A stretch of DNA of 64,000 nt from CAWABB01 sp963780165 (GCA_963780165.1 CAWABB010000004.1:62001-126000), one strand, 5' to 3'. Shown: positions 34,113 to 43,242, counted from the stretch's first letter. The notes: generated by a model not told the origin, from the letters alone. Translations and numbers: made by a program.

Positions 34113-36410
34113 ATGAGACGCACGATCGCTTTGACGCTGCTCCTGGCGCTCGCGGCAACCGCAGCCAGGACTGAATTCATCGTCAACACCACACGGGATT
34201 CGACGCAACGGGCCCCGCGCATGGCCCCGGACGGGGCCGGCGGCGCCTATATCGTGTGGACCGCGCAGAACCAGATCGGGCCCGCCACGCGGGGAGACAT
34301 CGTCTTGCAGCGCGTATCGCCTGACGGCACGCTGCTGGGCGTGGAGACCGTGGTGAATACGGTCGGCGCGGGCGATCAGGAGCGCCCGGCCATCGCCTCC
34401 GGGCCGGGCGGACTCGTGTACGTCGTCTGGGCCTCGCGCGACGACGCGAGCGTGGTCTATGACATAATGGCCCGAAGGTTCGTGAACGGGGTCGCCTCCG
34501 GGGACGAGTTCGTGGTGAACACGACGCTTGCGCACACGCAGACCTGCCCCGACATCGACATCGACACAAACGGGAACGCGGTAGTCGTGTGGGAATCCTG
34601 GTTTCAGGACGGAAGCGACCGCGCTGTGGTGGGCCGCCGCCTGGATGCGGGCGGTCAGTTCCTCGGGCCGGAGTTCCAGGTGAACATGACGACGGCGTAC
34701 AGCCAGGCCCGCCCGGCCGTGAGCGTGAGGCCTGAGGGAGGTTTTGTCGTGGTATGGGAATCCTGGAAGCAGGAACAGCCGGCTCCATCCGGGTACGGCG
34801 TGTTCGGGAGACTGTACAATGCCGATGGCGGGGCGCGATCCGGTGAGTTTCAGGTGAATACGACCACGGCGGACTATCAGTGGTACGCCGATGTTCTGGC
34901 GCTTCCCGGAGACGAGTTCGTCGTCGCGTGGTGCAGCTGGGAGCAGGACGGGTCCGACGGGGCAGTTGTCCTGCAGCGGTTCAACTGGGAGACACAGAAG
35001 CTGGGGGGAGAGGTCATCGTCAACAGCACGGTGCCCGAGTACCAGTGGCTGCCCCGGCTCGCGGCGCGCCCGGGGGGCGGGCATGTGGTCGTGTGGTCCA
35101 GCTGGAAACAGGACGGCGACCGCGAGGGGGTGTACGCGATGTCGTTCGCTCCGGACGGGCGGAAGGAGTCGTTCGAGATGCGGGTGAACGTCCGGACCGC
35201 CAGCTTCCAGTGGGAGCCGGACGCAATCGTCCTCCCGGACGACCGGCTGTTTGCCACGTGGTCAAGCTGGGGGGAGGTCGGGAAGGATTACGAGGTCCTG
35301 GCAGGGACGCTTGCGTTTGCCGTGCCGCAGGGCTACCTCGGCGGGGATGCGCTCGAGCATCCGAACGGCCGGAGCACAACGCGACTGATCGTGCATGTGG
35401 TGGATTCGACGCTGCTCACGGGCCATATCTACGAAGCGTCGTTTGACACGCTCGGGAGCGCCCGGGAGCCCGTCGTGACGGTCCGGGACACGGTGGCCGG
35501 CGAGGTGAAGGTGGACAGGTTTCCTGTTGATCGCGGCGAGGGGGTGTTCTATGCGACGGCGCCGTTCGACGGGCTGGTGCTGCAGGTGATTCCGGAGCTC
35601 GACCTGGACCTGGATTACTCGCGATCCTACTCGACGCTCCCATCCGGGACGACGCTTCAGTTCGGCCTCACGAGTCCGAGTGCGGGGGTTCGCCTCACCG
35701 CGCCGATTGACGCCGTGCTGATCTGGGGAGCGACCGACACGCTGTTCGACGGCTCGTATGTCACGCCGACGGATTCCGCGATCAACTCGAGCGGCAAGAA
35801 GGTGCTCGTGCCCTTTCGCGGATGGAACCTGACTGATGGTGAGCGGATGGAGATGCTGATCGTCGAGCGAATCCAGAATTTCCGCTGGGATGCGGGGGAG
35901 CGCATCGTGTTCCGGACGCCGGCACGGTATCGGAAGCAGGTGAACAATACGCACGCCGAGGTCACGAACCTGCTTCCTCCATTGGACCTCCGGCTGCCGG
36001 CGCCGGGGGACAGCAACATTGTTCGCACGACGAGGCCCGTGATGCCCGCGGACCGTTATCTATTCACGGCGTCCCCCTCGCTTGTCCTGGATATGGGACC
36101 CGACGTGCGGCTTCCGCAGGCGTTCTCGCTTGAGCAGAATTTTCCGAACCCATTCAACCCGGAGACCAGGATACGGTTCACGATTGCGAGTCCACAATTC
36201 ACAACACTGAAGGTGTATGATATCCTCGGGAGGGAGGTAGCAGTGCTGGTAGACGAGACGAGGCCTGCGGGGCAGCACGAGGTGGTGTTCCCGGACAGGG
36301 GTGGATCGGCTTCGGGCCGCGTTGTGGGCCGGCTGGCGAGTGGAGTCTATATCTACCGGCTCGCGTCGGGCGAGCACGTGATGAGCCGCAAGATGTTGTT
36401 GATGAAGTAA
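34113..36410 (+). CDS. T9SS-secreted protein with seven VNTT/VVW propeller-like repeats
   Basis: 765 aa from MRRTIALTL; the start is favoured because it is the first codon of a signal peptide. Residues about 22-400 hold seven repeats of about 53 aa, each with a [EF]xVNxT opening, a Q and a VVW[ASE]SW ending (for example EFVVNTTLAHTQTCP ... VVVWESWFQDG), which suggests a seven-bladed propeller. A beta-rich region follows (400-670). The end is a T9SS type A domain (LEQNFPNPFNPETRIRF ... YDILGREV ... MLLMK). It is downstream of the dipeptidase by 7 bp. Ligand unknown. Confidence 0.83.
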   Translation: MRRTIALTLLLALAATAARTEFIVNTTRDSTQRAPRMAPDGAGGAYIVWTAQNQIGPATRGDIVLQRVSPDGTLLGVETVVNTVGAGDQERPAIASGPGGLVYVVWASRDDASVVYDIMARRFVNGVASGDEFVVNTTLAHTQTCPDIDIDTNGNAVVVWESWFQDGSDRAVVGRRLDAGGQFLGPEFQVNMTTAYSQARPAVSVRPEGGFVVVWESWKQEQPAPSGYGVFGRLYNADGGARSGEFQVNTTTADYQWYADVLALPGDEFVVAWCSWEQDGSDGAVVLQRFNWETQKLGGEVIVNSTVPEYQWLPRLAARPGGGHVVVWSSWKQDGDREGVYAMSFAPDGRKESFEMRVNVRTASFQWEPDAIVLPDDRLFATWSSWGEVGKDYEVLAGTLAFAVPQGYLGGDALEHPNGRSTTRLIVHVVDSTLLTGHIYEASFDTLGSAREPVVTVRDTVAGEVKVDRFPVDRGEGVFYATAPFDGLVLQVIPELDLDLDYSRSYSTLPSGTTLQFGLTSPSAGVRLTAPIDAVLIWGATDTLFDGSYVTPTDSAINSSGKKVLVPFRGWNLTDGERMEMLIVERIQNFRWDAGERIVFRTPARYRKQVNNTHAEVTNLLPPLDLRLPAPGDSNIVRTTRPVMPADRYLFTASPSLVLDMGPDVRLPQAFSLEQNFPNPFNPETRIRFTIASPQFTTLKVYDILGREVAVLVDETRPAGQHEVVFPDRGGSASGRVVGRLASGVYIYRLASGEHVMSRKMLLMK

Positions 36411-36506
36411 GTGATTTGCCTTGCGGGCGGAACCCCGGGGGTCGAGGCGGTGTGGGGAGCGTGTTGTGGGTCGGTCTGCGGTGGGATGGCGGGTGTGCGG
36501 CGTGCG

Positions 36507-38024
36507 TCAGGTTACGGTCGATGCCGCGGGGAATACCATGGCCTCCACATAGCGGTCCTGGAACCCGTCGACCTCGTTGACGTGCACGTGCTCGATCCGC
36601 CGAGCGAGCGGCGTGAGGTCGCGGTCCCCGAATAGCTCGATCTTTGCGCCGCGCAGGGCCGTGTTGCCCGCGAGCGTGATGAGGTCCTCCGGGAAGGGGA
36701 GCAGCCCGATGCGCCGCGCCGAGGTGACGTTCACGTAGTTCCCGAACGCGCCCGCGAGGTAGACGCTCGAGAGGTCTTCCGCCGTCTTGCCGAGCAGCGC
36801 CATGAGCGTGGCGATTCCTGCGGCGATAGCCCCTTTCGCGAGCTGCAGCTCCCTGATATCCGTTTGCGACAGCTTCACCGGGCCGCACAGCGGCAGCCAG
36901 GATCCCCCGTCTGCCAGTCTCCCCCCCGGTTTGATCTTCCCCAGTTCGAGCGCCGCAGCAGCGGCATCCACCAGGCCGCTCCCGCAGATGCCGCGGGGCG
37001 GTACGCCGCCAAGGACGTGGCACAAAAACCCGCCGTCGCGAACGTCGACCGCACTAACGGCGCCGGTGGCTGCGCGCATTCCCATATAGATTCTCGCACC
37101 TTCGAACGCCGGACCAGCGGCGGTTGAGCAGCAGGTCAGGCGCCGTGTATCCCCCACGACAATCTCTCCGTTCGTGCCGAGGTCGATAAGTGCCGAGGGT
37201 GTCTCCGCCGTGTCCATGCCTGTCGCGATGATTCCGGCGAGAATGTCGCTCCCCACGTACCCTGCGATCGGGGGGAGGAATCTGACGCCGGCGGCGGGGT
37301 GGACGTTCCAGCCGAGCTCCTGCGGATCCAGCCGGGCTTCTTCGAGGTGCGGCGTGTCGAACGGGACGCTGGAGAGCGGAGTGACGTCAAACCCGCACAC
37401 AAGGTGATGCATGACAGTGTTGCCGACGAGCACCGCGCGTCGGATCTCGTGCGGCTCACTGTGGGCGGCCGCAGTCAGGTCTGTCACCAGGTCGGCCAGT
37501 GTGCGCCGGACCGCGTTGACGAGCTGCCGGTGACCCTGCGGCGTGAGCGCATGCGCCACGCGCGTCATGATGTCCGCCCCGTACCTGGCCTGGGGATTGA
37601 GCGCTGTGCGGACGGCAAGGACGTCTGCCGTCGTGAGATCGAGCAGCTGCCCGACGATGGTGGTTGTTCCGACATCGATGGCGATTCCGAACCCTTCGCC
37701 CGGGATGAACGTGAACGGGGCGATGTCGCTCAGGATTGCCGCTTCCCACTGGGCAAGCTCGAGCGTGAGGTCCGTGTCAGCCGTGCACTGACAGGAGAGG
37801 CGCCAGCCTGCCGCGAGGTCGGCGGGGGAGAGCATGCGTTCCTGGGCGGGCGTGACGGGGAGTGTCCCTGCGATGACGCGGACGCGGCATCCTTTGCATC
37901 TGCCATGCCCGCCACAGGGGAACTCGACGCCGTGCGGGAAGAGAACGTCCTGGAGGGGAGTTCCGCGGGGAGTCGTGATGGTCGCCCCGCGAGGCTCGAG
38001 GTGGATGGCTACATCGTTACTCAC
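36507..38024 (-). CDS. Ferredoxin-ASKHA reductive activator of corrinoid proteins (RACo/RamA-like, DUF4445)
   Basis: 505 aa. The N-terminal 85 residues are a [2Fe-2S] ferredoxin domain with FPCGGHGRCKGCRV and a later Cys in LSCQC. The rest is an ASKHA ATPase-like domain (IAIDVGTTTIVGQLLD, VLVGNTVMHHL, LIDLGTNGEIVVG, GICGSGLVDAAAA, YLAGAFGNYVN), the DUF4445 family. Characterised relatives reduce inactive Co(II) corrinoid proteins to Co(I) at the cost of ATP. It is the last gene of a minus-strand set with a homocysteine methyltransferase module and a corrinoid protein, which it presumably reactivates. Confidence 0.9.
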   Translation of the reverse strand: MSNDVAIHLEPRGATITTPRGTPLQDVLFPHGVEFPCGGHGRCKGCRVRVIAGTLPVTPAQERMLSPADLAAGWRLSCQCTADTDLTLELAQWEAAILSDIAPFTFIPGEGFGIAIDVGTTTIVGQLLDLTTADVLAVRTALNPQARYGADIMTRVAHALTPQGHRQLVNAVRRTLADLVTDLTAAAHSEPHEIRRAVLVGNTVMHHLVCGFDVTPLSSVPFDTPHLEEARLDPQELGWNVHPAAGVRFLPPIAGYVGSDILAGIIATGMDTAETPSALIDLGTNGEIVVGDTRRLTCCSTAAGPAFEGARIYMGMRAATGAVSAVDVRDGGFLCHVLGGVPPRGICGSGLVDAAAAALELGKIKPGGRLADGGSWLPLCGPVKLSQTDIRELQLAKGAIAAGIATLMALLGKTAEDLSSVYLAGAFGNYVNVTSARRIGLLPFPEDLITLAGNTALRGAKIELFGDRDLTPLARRIEHVHVNEVDGFQDRYVEAMVFPAASTVT

Positions 38025-38123
38025 TTCGCAGAGGTCTCGGCCCCGACGATCGCGTCATCGTCTGTTGTCCTCGCCGTACTGTGCCACACGATCCTCGTAC
38101 ACGTCTCGCCCTGTTCGTCCATG

Positions 38124-38999
38124 TCAGGTTGGCTTCAGGGTTCGGACGACGGCGCGGATGTGTTCGGGCGTCGTCCCGCAGCAGCCGCCGATGAACGACG
38201 CGCCACCGGCGATGACGTCGGACGCCGCCCGTGCGAATTCATCGGGCGTCGTCATGTAGCGGGCCGCTCCGTCGACCATGACGGGGAGTCCGGCATTTGG
38301 TTTGATCCAGATCGGGAGCGTTGTGGACGACCGCAGGCGCGCGCTCAGGGCAGGGACGTTGTCGAGGCCGATGCCGCAATTCAGTCCGATCACGTCCGCG
38401 CCCGCCCCGGTGAGGGCTTCTGCCGCGGCCTCGGGAGTCACGCCGGTCATTGTCCGGTCGTGCGCGCGCCCTGAGTCGAACACCATGCTGACAACGACGG
38501 GCAGCGTCGTGCGCTTCGCAGCGGCGAGCGCAATCAGGGCCTCGTCGAGGTCGGTCATGGTTTCGATGACGAGTCCGTCGGCGGCGGCAGCGGCGAGCGC
38601 ATCGACCTGTCGCTCGAAGGCATCACGAAGCTCCTCGACGGTCACGTCGCCGGCCGCGAGCATGGCACCGCTCGGCCCGATCGAGGCGAAGACGAGCGTC
38701 GTCTCTCCGGCGGCGTCCCGGGATGCGCGCACGCCGGCGGCGTTCAACACAGCCGTGTGTGCGTCAAGGCCGTAGCCGGCGAGTGCGATCGGGTTGCTCC
38801 GGAAGGTATTGGTGAGGATGATGTCGCTCCCCGCCTCGGCATACGCTGCGGCAACGCGGGAGACGCGATCAGGATGCGCGGTATTCCAGGCGTCCGGGCA
38901 TTCGCCCGGCTGAAGGCCCATGGATTGGAGGAGCGTCCCCCATGCGCCGTCGGTGACGACGGGTCCGTTCGAGAGGAGCCGGGCGATCGCGGGGTGCAC
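38124..38999 (-). CDS. Homocysteine S-methyltransferase family protein (MetH N-terminal module)
   Basis: 291 aa from a GTG placed 13 bp after the corrinoid-protein stop; an in-frame ATG at 39059 would overlap that gene by 47 bp. The fold is the homocysteine-binding barrel: GPVVTDGAWGTLLQ, DIILTNTFRSN, zinc ligands in GLNCG and GGCCGT. It contains only this module. The pterin, B12 and AdoMet modules of MetH are missing, but a separate B12 protein is adjacent. It probably transfers a methyl group from the methyl-corrinoid protein to homocysteine or another thiol. Neither start has a good ribosome site. Confidence 0.87.
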   Translation of the reverse strand: MHPAIARLLSNGPVVTDGAWGTLLQSMGLQPGECPDAWNTAHPDRVSRVAAAYAEAGSDIILTNTFRSNPIALAGYGLDAHTAVLNAAGVRASRDAAGETTLVFASIGPSGAMLAAGDVTVEELRDAFERQVDALAAAAADGLVIETMTDLDEALIALAAAKRTTLPVVVSMVFDSGRAHDRTMTGVTPEAAAEALTGAGADVIGLNCGIGLDNVPALSARLRSSTTLPIWIKPNAGLPVMVDGAARYMTTPDEFARAASDVIAGGASFIGGCCGTTPEHIRAVVRTLKPT

Positions 39000-39012
39000 T
39001 GTCGTTGTCAGA

Positions 39013-39648
39013 TCAGGCAGCCTGGAGTTTTCGGACCAGTGCGACCGCTCCGTTGGCATTGGAGCTGTACCCGTCGGCGCCGATTTCGTCGGCGTACTTC
39101 TGCGTGACCGGGGCGCCGCCGATCATGATGCGGACCTGCGGGCGTATCCCGGCTGAGTTGATGGCGTCGATGGTGGTCTTCATGGAGGTCATGGTCGTGG
39201 TCAGGAGCGCTGACATTGCGATGATGTCGGCCTTTTTCTCCTTCACGGCAGAGATAAACTTCTCCGGCGGAACGTCCACGCCGAGATCGATGATTTCGTA
39301 ACCGGCGCCCTCGAGCATGGCCGCGACGAGATTCTTGCCGATATCATGGAGGTCGCCTTTCACGGTGCCGATGGCCACGCGTCCGGCCGGCTGAGCCCCA
39401 CGGGCAGCGAGGAGGGGGCGCAGGAGTTCGAGGGAGCCCTTCATGGCGCGCGCTGCGATAAGGAGCTCAGGCACAAAGTAGTCGCCAGCCTCGTACCGTC
39501 GGCCCACTTCGGCCATGGCCGGGATCATATACTCCTGGACCAGCTTCTGCGGGTCCACCTTTTCGGCCAGTGCCTGTTCGGTGACCTTGCGTGCGACCGG
39601 GGCGTTTCCCTCGACGATTGCGTCGTGCAGCTGTTTCAAGAACTCCAT
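39013..39648 (-). CDS. Corrinoid (cobalamin-binding) methyltransferase protein
   Basis: 211 aa; GGGAGA lies upstream of the ATG. Residues 1-85 are the helical cap (B12-binding domain 2: YMIPAMAEVGRRYEAGDYFVPELL). Residues 90-210 are the Rossmann-like B12 domain with GDLHDIGKNLV (lower-ligand His) and SALLTTTM, and IGGAPVT near the end. This is the MtaC/MttC-like or MetH-module form, which carries the methyl group. It is the first gene of the three-gene operon. A weak promoter (TTGCAG-17-GATACT on the minus strand, 39750-39722) lies upstream. Confidence 0.92.
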   Translation of the reverse strand: MEFLKQLHDAIVEGNAPVARKVTEQALAEKVDPQKLVQEYMIPAMAEVGRRYEAGDYFVPELLIAARAMKGSLELLRPLLAARGAQPAGRVAIGTVKGDLHDIGKNLVAAMLEGAGYEIIDLGVDVPPEKFISAVKEKKADIIAMSALLTTTMTSMKTTIDAINSAGIRPQVRIMIGGAPVTQKYADEIGADGYSSNANGAVALVRKLQAA

Positions 39649-39760
39649 ATCGGGTGTCTCCCTCTTCCTGGACGTGCTTGGAAAATGACCCTGAAACTGC
39701 CCCTTCCCCTCGATGCCCTAGAGTATCGTGTTTTGGCGTCTTTTCTGCAACAGAAAGCTC

Positions 39761-39789
39761 TTGACAAACGAAAATGATTGTCTTATTAT
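39761..39789 (+). promoter_or_regulatory. Near-consensus promoter of the LacI-family regulator gene
   Basis: TTGACA at 39761-39766, 17 bases, TATTAT at 39784-39789. The regulator's operator begins 2 bases downstream, covering the expected start site. Confidence 0.8.
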
Positions 39790-39790
39790 A

Positions 39791-39806
39791 GCACAATCGA
39801 TTGTGC
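39791..39806. promoter_or_regulatory. LacI-family operator O1 (perfect palindrome)
   Basis: GCACAATCGATTGTGC is a perfect 16-bp palindrome with the central CG typical of LacI-family sites. It lies at the transcription start of the regulator gene, which predicts autorepression. A second copy with one mismatch lies before the ABC transporter genes. Confidence 0.82.
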
Positions 39807-39831
39807 AAAGTCAAGCTGTTTCTTGATTCCC

Positions 39832-40884
39832 GTGGCAGCGACCCTCAAGGATATCGCCCAAAAGTCCGGACTCTCGGTGTCCATTGTGTCCCGTGTGTTG
39901 AACCGGAAGTCTGAGAAATACCGGATCAGCGCCGAGACGGAACGGAGGGTGTTGAAGACTGCCAAGGAGTTGAACTACCGCCCGAACCAGCTTGCCCGCG
40001 GCCTGCGCCTGAAGAAGACGCACACTGTCGGGCTGATCGCCCCGGATCTCTCAAACCCATTCTTTGCCGCAATTATCAAGAGCGCCCAGAGTGTCGCCCA
40101 CCAGCTGGGTTACACACTCGTGGTGTGCGACACGGACGAAGATCTCCAGCTCGAAATAGAGCATGTCAACCTGCTGCACAGCAAGGGCGTTGACGGACTG
40201 ATCGTGCTGCCCGTGGGGCAGCGGTCGTCTCATTTCGAGTTTCTCGTACGGCAGTCCGTTCCCCTCGTCATCGTGGACCGCGTGTTTGACCAGCTCGCCA
40301 CGAACACGGTGGTGATCGACAATCGCGGGGGAGCCCGTGAGGCGGTTGAGCACCTCATCGTGAACGGCCACAGGCGGATCGCCATAATTCAAGGCCTGCC
40401 AGGCACTTACACGAGTGAAGGTCGCGTGAAGGGGTACCTGGATGCGCTTGCAGCCCATGGCATCCCGGTCGACGAGTCGCTCATTGTCGGGAAGGATTTC
40501 CGGAAGCAGAACGGGTATGTGGAAACGAAATTGCTTCTCGGGAGGCGGGATCGGCCGACGGCGATATTTGCGGCCGGCGACCTGATCACACTTGGCGCCC
40601 TCGAGGCGATTGCCGAAGAGGGTATTGATGTGCCCCGCGATCTCTCCATCGTCGCATTCGACGATGTGGAGTCGGCTGAATTTTTCAGATGTCCCATTAC
40701 CGTTGTAGCCCAGCCAAAGGAGATGATCGGTGAATTTGCGGTAAAGCTCCTCATCGACCAGATGAAGAGTCCCGCCAAGCACGAGACTCGTCAGATCGTC
40801 CTCAAACCCGATCTCATAATCCGGAATTCGGTTGCTCCCATTCACCAGGCTTCGCCGCGCGAGGCCGTGGCGGAGTCAGGTTAA
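39832..40884 (+). CDS. LacI-family transcriptional regulator
   Basis: 350 aa from GTG; earlier in-frame starts fall before or within the promoter, although TTG at 39823 is also possible. The helix-turn-helix (TLKDIAQKSGLSVSIVSRVLN, residues 4-24) and hinge helix (NQLARGLRLKKT) are followed by the periplasmic-binding-protein-like effector domain (GLIAPDLSNPFFAAIIKSAQ, IVDRVFD, GHRRIAII, PTAIFAAGDLITLGAL, IVAFDDVE). It very probably represses itself and the downstream sugar transporter through the two palindromic operators. The inducer is unknown but should be a product of the sugar locus. Confidence 0.93.
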   Translation: MAATLKDIAQKSGLSVSIVSRVLNRKSEKYRISAETERRVLKTAKELNYRPNQLARGLRLKKTHTVGLIAPDLSNPFFAAIIKSAQSVAHQLGYTLVVCDTDEDLQLEIEHVNLLHSKGVDGLIVLPVGQRSSHFEFLVRQSVPLVIVDRVFDQLATNTVVIDNRGGAREAVEHLIVNGHRRIAIIQGLPGTYTSEGRVKGYLDALAAHGIPVDESLIVGKDFRKQNGYVETKLLLGRRDRPTAIFAAGDLITLGALEAIAEEGIDVPRDLSIVAFDDVESAEFFRCPITVVAQPKEMIGEFAVKLLIDQMKSPAKHETRQIVLKPDLIIRNSVAPIHQASPREAVAESG

Positions 40885-40978
40885 CCACAGGGCGCGACAC
40901 CAGCACCAAGAACGGTACAACACACCAGGACCCGGAGAGGGCGTTGACCCTCCGGTCGCGAAAAAGAGTGAAAAAATA

Positions 40979-40994
40979 GCACAAACGATTGTGC
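40979..40994. promoter_or_regulatory. LacI-family operator O2 upstream of the ABC transporter genes
   Basis: GCACAAACGATTGTGC differs from the O1 palindrome at one position. It lies 17 bp before the start of the sugar-binding protein gene, directly in front of its ribosome site. Confidence 0.78.
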
Positions 40995-41011
40995 AAGAAG
41001 GAGTCCGTTGA

Positions 41012-42337
41012 ATGAAGCGTACCGTGCTTTTCTGCCTGATCTGTGCAGTGGGGTGGTTTTCGGGGTGTGGGGGGAAGAAAGACGACGGCGGCTCAGGAAA
41101 GGTCACGATTACGTTCTGGCACAGTTGCGTGTCCTCTACAGTACCGGCGCTCAACGAGCTGATCGACCGGTTTCAGAAGGAGCACCCCGGCATCGAGGTG
41201 AAGGCGCAGTACATCCCCACCGGCGACGCGCTGATCCACAAGCTCATCACGTCGGTGCAGAGCAATACCGCGCCGGACATCTCCTGGATTCACGCGAATT
41301 TCCTGCAGGACATCATCGAGGCGAACGCCATCTACAAGATGGACGAGTTCATCGACGGGCCTGACAGTCTCCCGCGCAGCGAGCTGAACGATTTCTACCC
41401 CGCGCTCCTGCAGGAAGCGAAATGGCGGGGTGTCCTCTACAGCCTTCCCATGGAGGCGACGGGGATCGGACTTCTGATCAACCGCGAGCTGTTCCGGAAT
41501 GCGGGACTGGATCCCGACAAACCGCCGGCGACCTGGGAAGAGCTTCGCGCAACGGCCCGGAAGCTCACGATGGACAGGGACGGCGACGGAAGAAACGACC
41601 AGGTCGGGTTCTTCGTTCCCGTATTCCCGGCGTCCGGGCAGTACGGCGACTGGATGGTATGGCAGTGGTATCCGTTCCTGTTCCAGGCGGGCGGCAATAA
41701 TGTGAACGCCGAGCAGACCCGGGTCCTTTACAACAGCGATGCCGGCGTCCAGGCACTGACCCTCTGGAAGAACATTCACAAGGATCTCAACCTGCGCTCG
41801 TTCACCATCGACTACGAAGTCGCCTTCGCCTCGAAGACGCTCGCGATGGCGCTGGACGGCCCCTGGAACATTCCGCGCTGGAAGAAGCTGGGGAATCTGG
41901 ACTGGGCGATCGCGCCGCTCCCCGCGGGTCCGGCGAAGCGGGCAACGATCGTCGGGGGCGAGTATCTCGCGATCTTCCGTCAGTCCGAGCATCCGCAGGC
42001 CGCGTGGACCTTCGTGAAGTGGATGGTGCGTCCCGACGTGCAGGCGATGTGGTCGATGAAGTCCGGATATCTCCCGGTCCGGCATGCCGTCCACTTGATC
42101 CCCGAGTACCGCGACTTTCTGGAAAAGAACCAGGCGCTCAAAGCATACGTGGACCAGCTTGATGTGGCCCAGGCAGCGAATCCAATCGACTACCAGGGGA
42201 TGAGGATCAGCAGACACATAGCTGAGGCGATCGAGCAGGCGGCGCTGGGCGAGCAGGATCCCAAGACCGTTCTGGATGCGGCCGCCGAGAAGTCGAACGC
42301 GCTCTTGAAGAGCGCGCCGCAGGGACGCACACCGTGA
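41012..42337 (+). CDS. Sugar ABC transporter substrate-binding lipoprotein
   Basis: 441 aa; AAGGAG lies 8 bases before the ATG. A lipoprotein signal ends at FSGC (Cys19). The mature protein is an extracellular solute-binding protein family 1 member (ITFWHSCVSSTVPALNELIDRFQKEHPGI ... PDISWIHANFLQDI ... LDGPWNIPRWKK ... AAWTFVKWMV). It binds a mono- or oligosaccharide in the periplasm for the two permeases that follow. Its operator implies control by the LacI-family regulator upstream. Confidence 0.92.
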   Translation: MKRTVLFCLICAVGWFSGCGGKKDDGGSGKVTITFWHSCVSSTVPALNELIDRFQKEHPGIEVKAQYIPTGDALIHKLITSVQSNTAPDISWIHANFLQDIIEANAIYKMDEFIDGPDSLPRSELNDFYPALLQEAKWRGVLYSLPMEATGIGLLINRELFRNAGLDPDKPPATWEELRATARKLTMDRDGDGRNDQVGFFVPVFPASGQYGDWMVWQWYPFLFQAGGNNVNAEQTRVLYNSDAGVQALTLWKNIHKDLNLRSFTIDYEVAFASKTLAMALDGPWNIPRWKKLGNLDWAIAPLPAGPAKRATIVGGEYLAIFRQSEHPQAAWTFVKWMVRPDVQAMWSMKSGYLPVRHAVHLIPEYRDFLEKNQALKAYVDQLDVAQAANPIDYQGMRISRHIAEAIEQAALGEQDPKTVLDAAAEKSNALLKSAPQGRTP

Positions 42338-43239
42338 CATCGTCGCGCGACACTGGCAGGACCAGGAAGCGCCGCGATGTGCTGTCGGGGCTGCTGTTCC
42401 TCTCGCCGACGCTGATCGTCTTCTCCGTCTTTGTTTTGTTTCCGGTGTTCTTTTCGTTCTTCCTCAGCTTTCAAATGTGGAACATGTTCAGCTCCGAACA
42501 CACATTTGTGGGGCTGGACAATTACGGACGGGTGCTGACAAACCCCGAATTCTGGAGCGTCCTCTCGAACACGTTTGTCTACACGATGGGCACGATCCCG
42601 CTGAACATGTCGTTCGCGCTGCTGGTGGCGGCCCTGTTGAACAAGAAGATTGCGGGGAAACGGTGGCTGCGGACGGCCTTCTTCGCCCCGGTCATCATGT
42701 CCTCCGTCGCGGCGGCGGTCATCTGGCGCTGGGTCTACGAGCCGAATTTCGGGCTGCTCAACTGGTTCCTCGGGCTCTTCGGGGTTCCGGCCATCAACTG
42801 GCTGAACGATCCTTCCGCCGCCATGTTCGCCCTGATCGTGATGGGTGTCTGGAAGACGTTCGGCGTCAACATGGTGCTTTTCTCGGCCGGGCTGCAGGGC
42901 ATTCCGGACCACTACTACGAGGCGGCGTCGATCGACGGCGCCGGCGCCTGGCGCAAATTCTGGAGCATCACCCTCCCGCTGCTGAGCCCGACGACGTTCT
43001 TCATCCTGGTGATGTCGGTGATTGGATCGTTCCAGGTGTTCGACACGGTATACGTCCTGACGTCCGGCGGGCCGCTGGGCTCCACGAAAGTGCTGGTCTT
43101 CTATTTGTACGAGCAGGCGTTCAAGTTCTTCGAGATGGGGTACGCGTCCGCCGTCGCATATCTGCTCTTCGCGATCATCTTCGTGCTCACGCTCCTGCAG
43201 GTAAAGTACCTGAAGGGGAGCATTCACTACACATCGTAA
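42334..43239 (+). CDS. Sugar ABC transporter permease (MalF/UgpA-like)
   Basis: 301 aa from a GTG overlapping the previous stop by 4 bases. Six membrane helices are visible, with the ATPase-contact EAA loop YYEAASIDGAGAWRKFWSITLPLL near residue 195. It pairs with the next gene. No ATP-binding subunit is encoded in the operon. Confidence 0.93.
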   Translation: MTSSRDTGRTRKRRDVLSGLLFLSPTLIVFSVFVLFPVFFSFFLSFQMWNMFSSEHTFVGLDNYGRVLTNPEFWSVLSNTFVYTMGTIPLNMSFALLVAALLNKKIAGKRWLRTAFFAPVIMSSVAAAVIWRWVYEPNFGLLNWFLGLFGVPAINWLNDPSAAMFALIVMGVWKTFGVNMVLFSAGLQGIPDHYYEAASIDGAGAWRKFWSITLPLLSPTTFFILVMSVIGSFQVFDTVYVLTSGGPLGSTKVLVFYLYEQAFKFFEMGYASAVAYLLFAIIFVLTLLQVKYLKGSIHYTS

Positions 43240-43242
43240 GCC

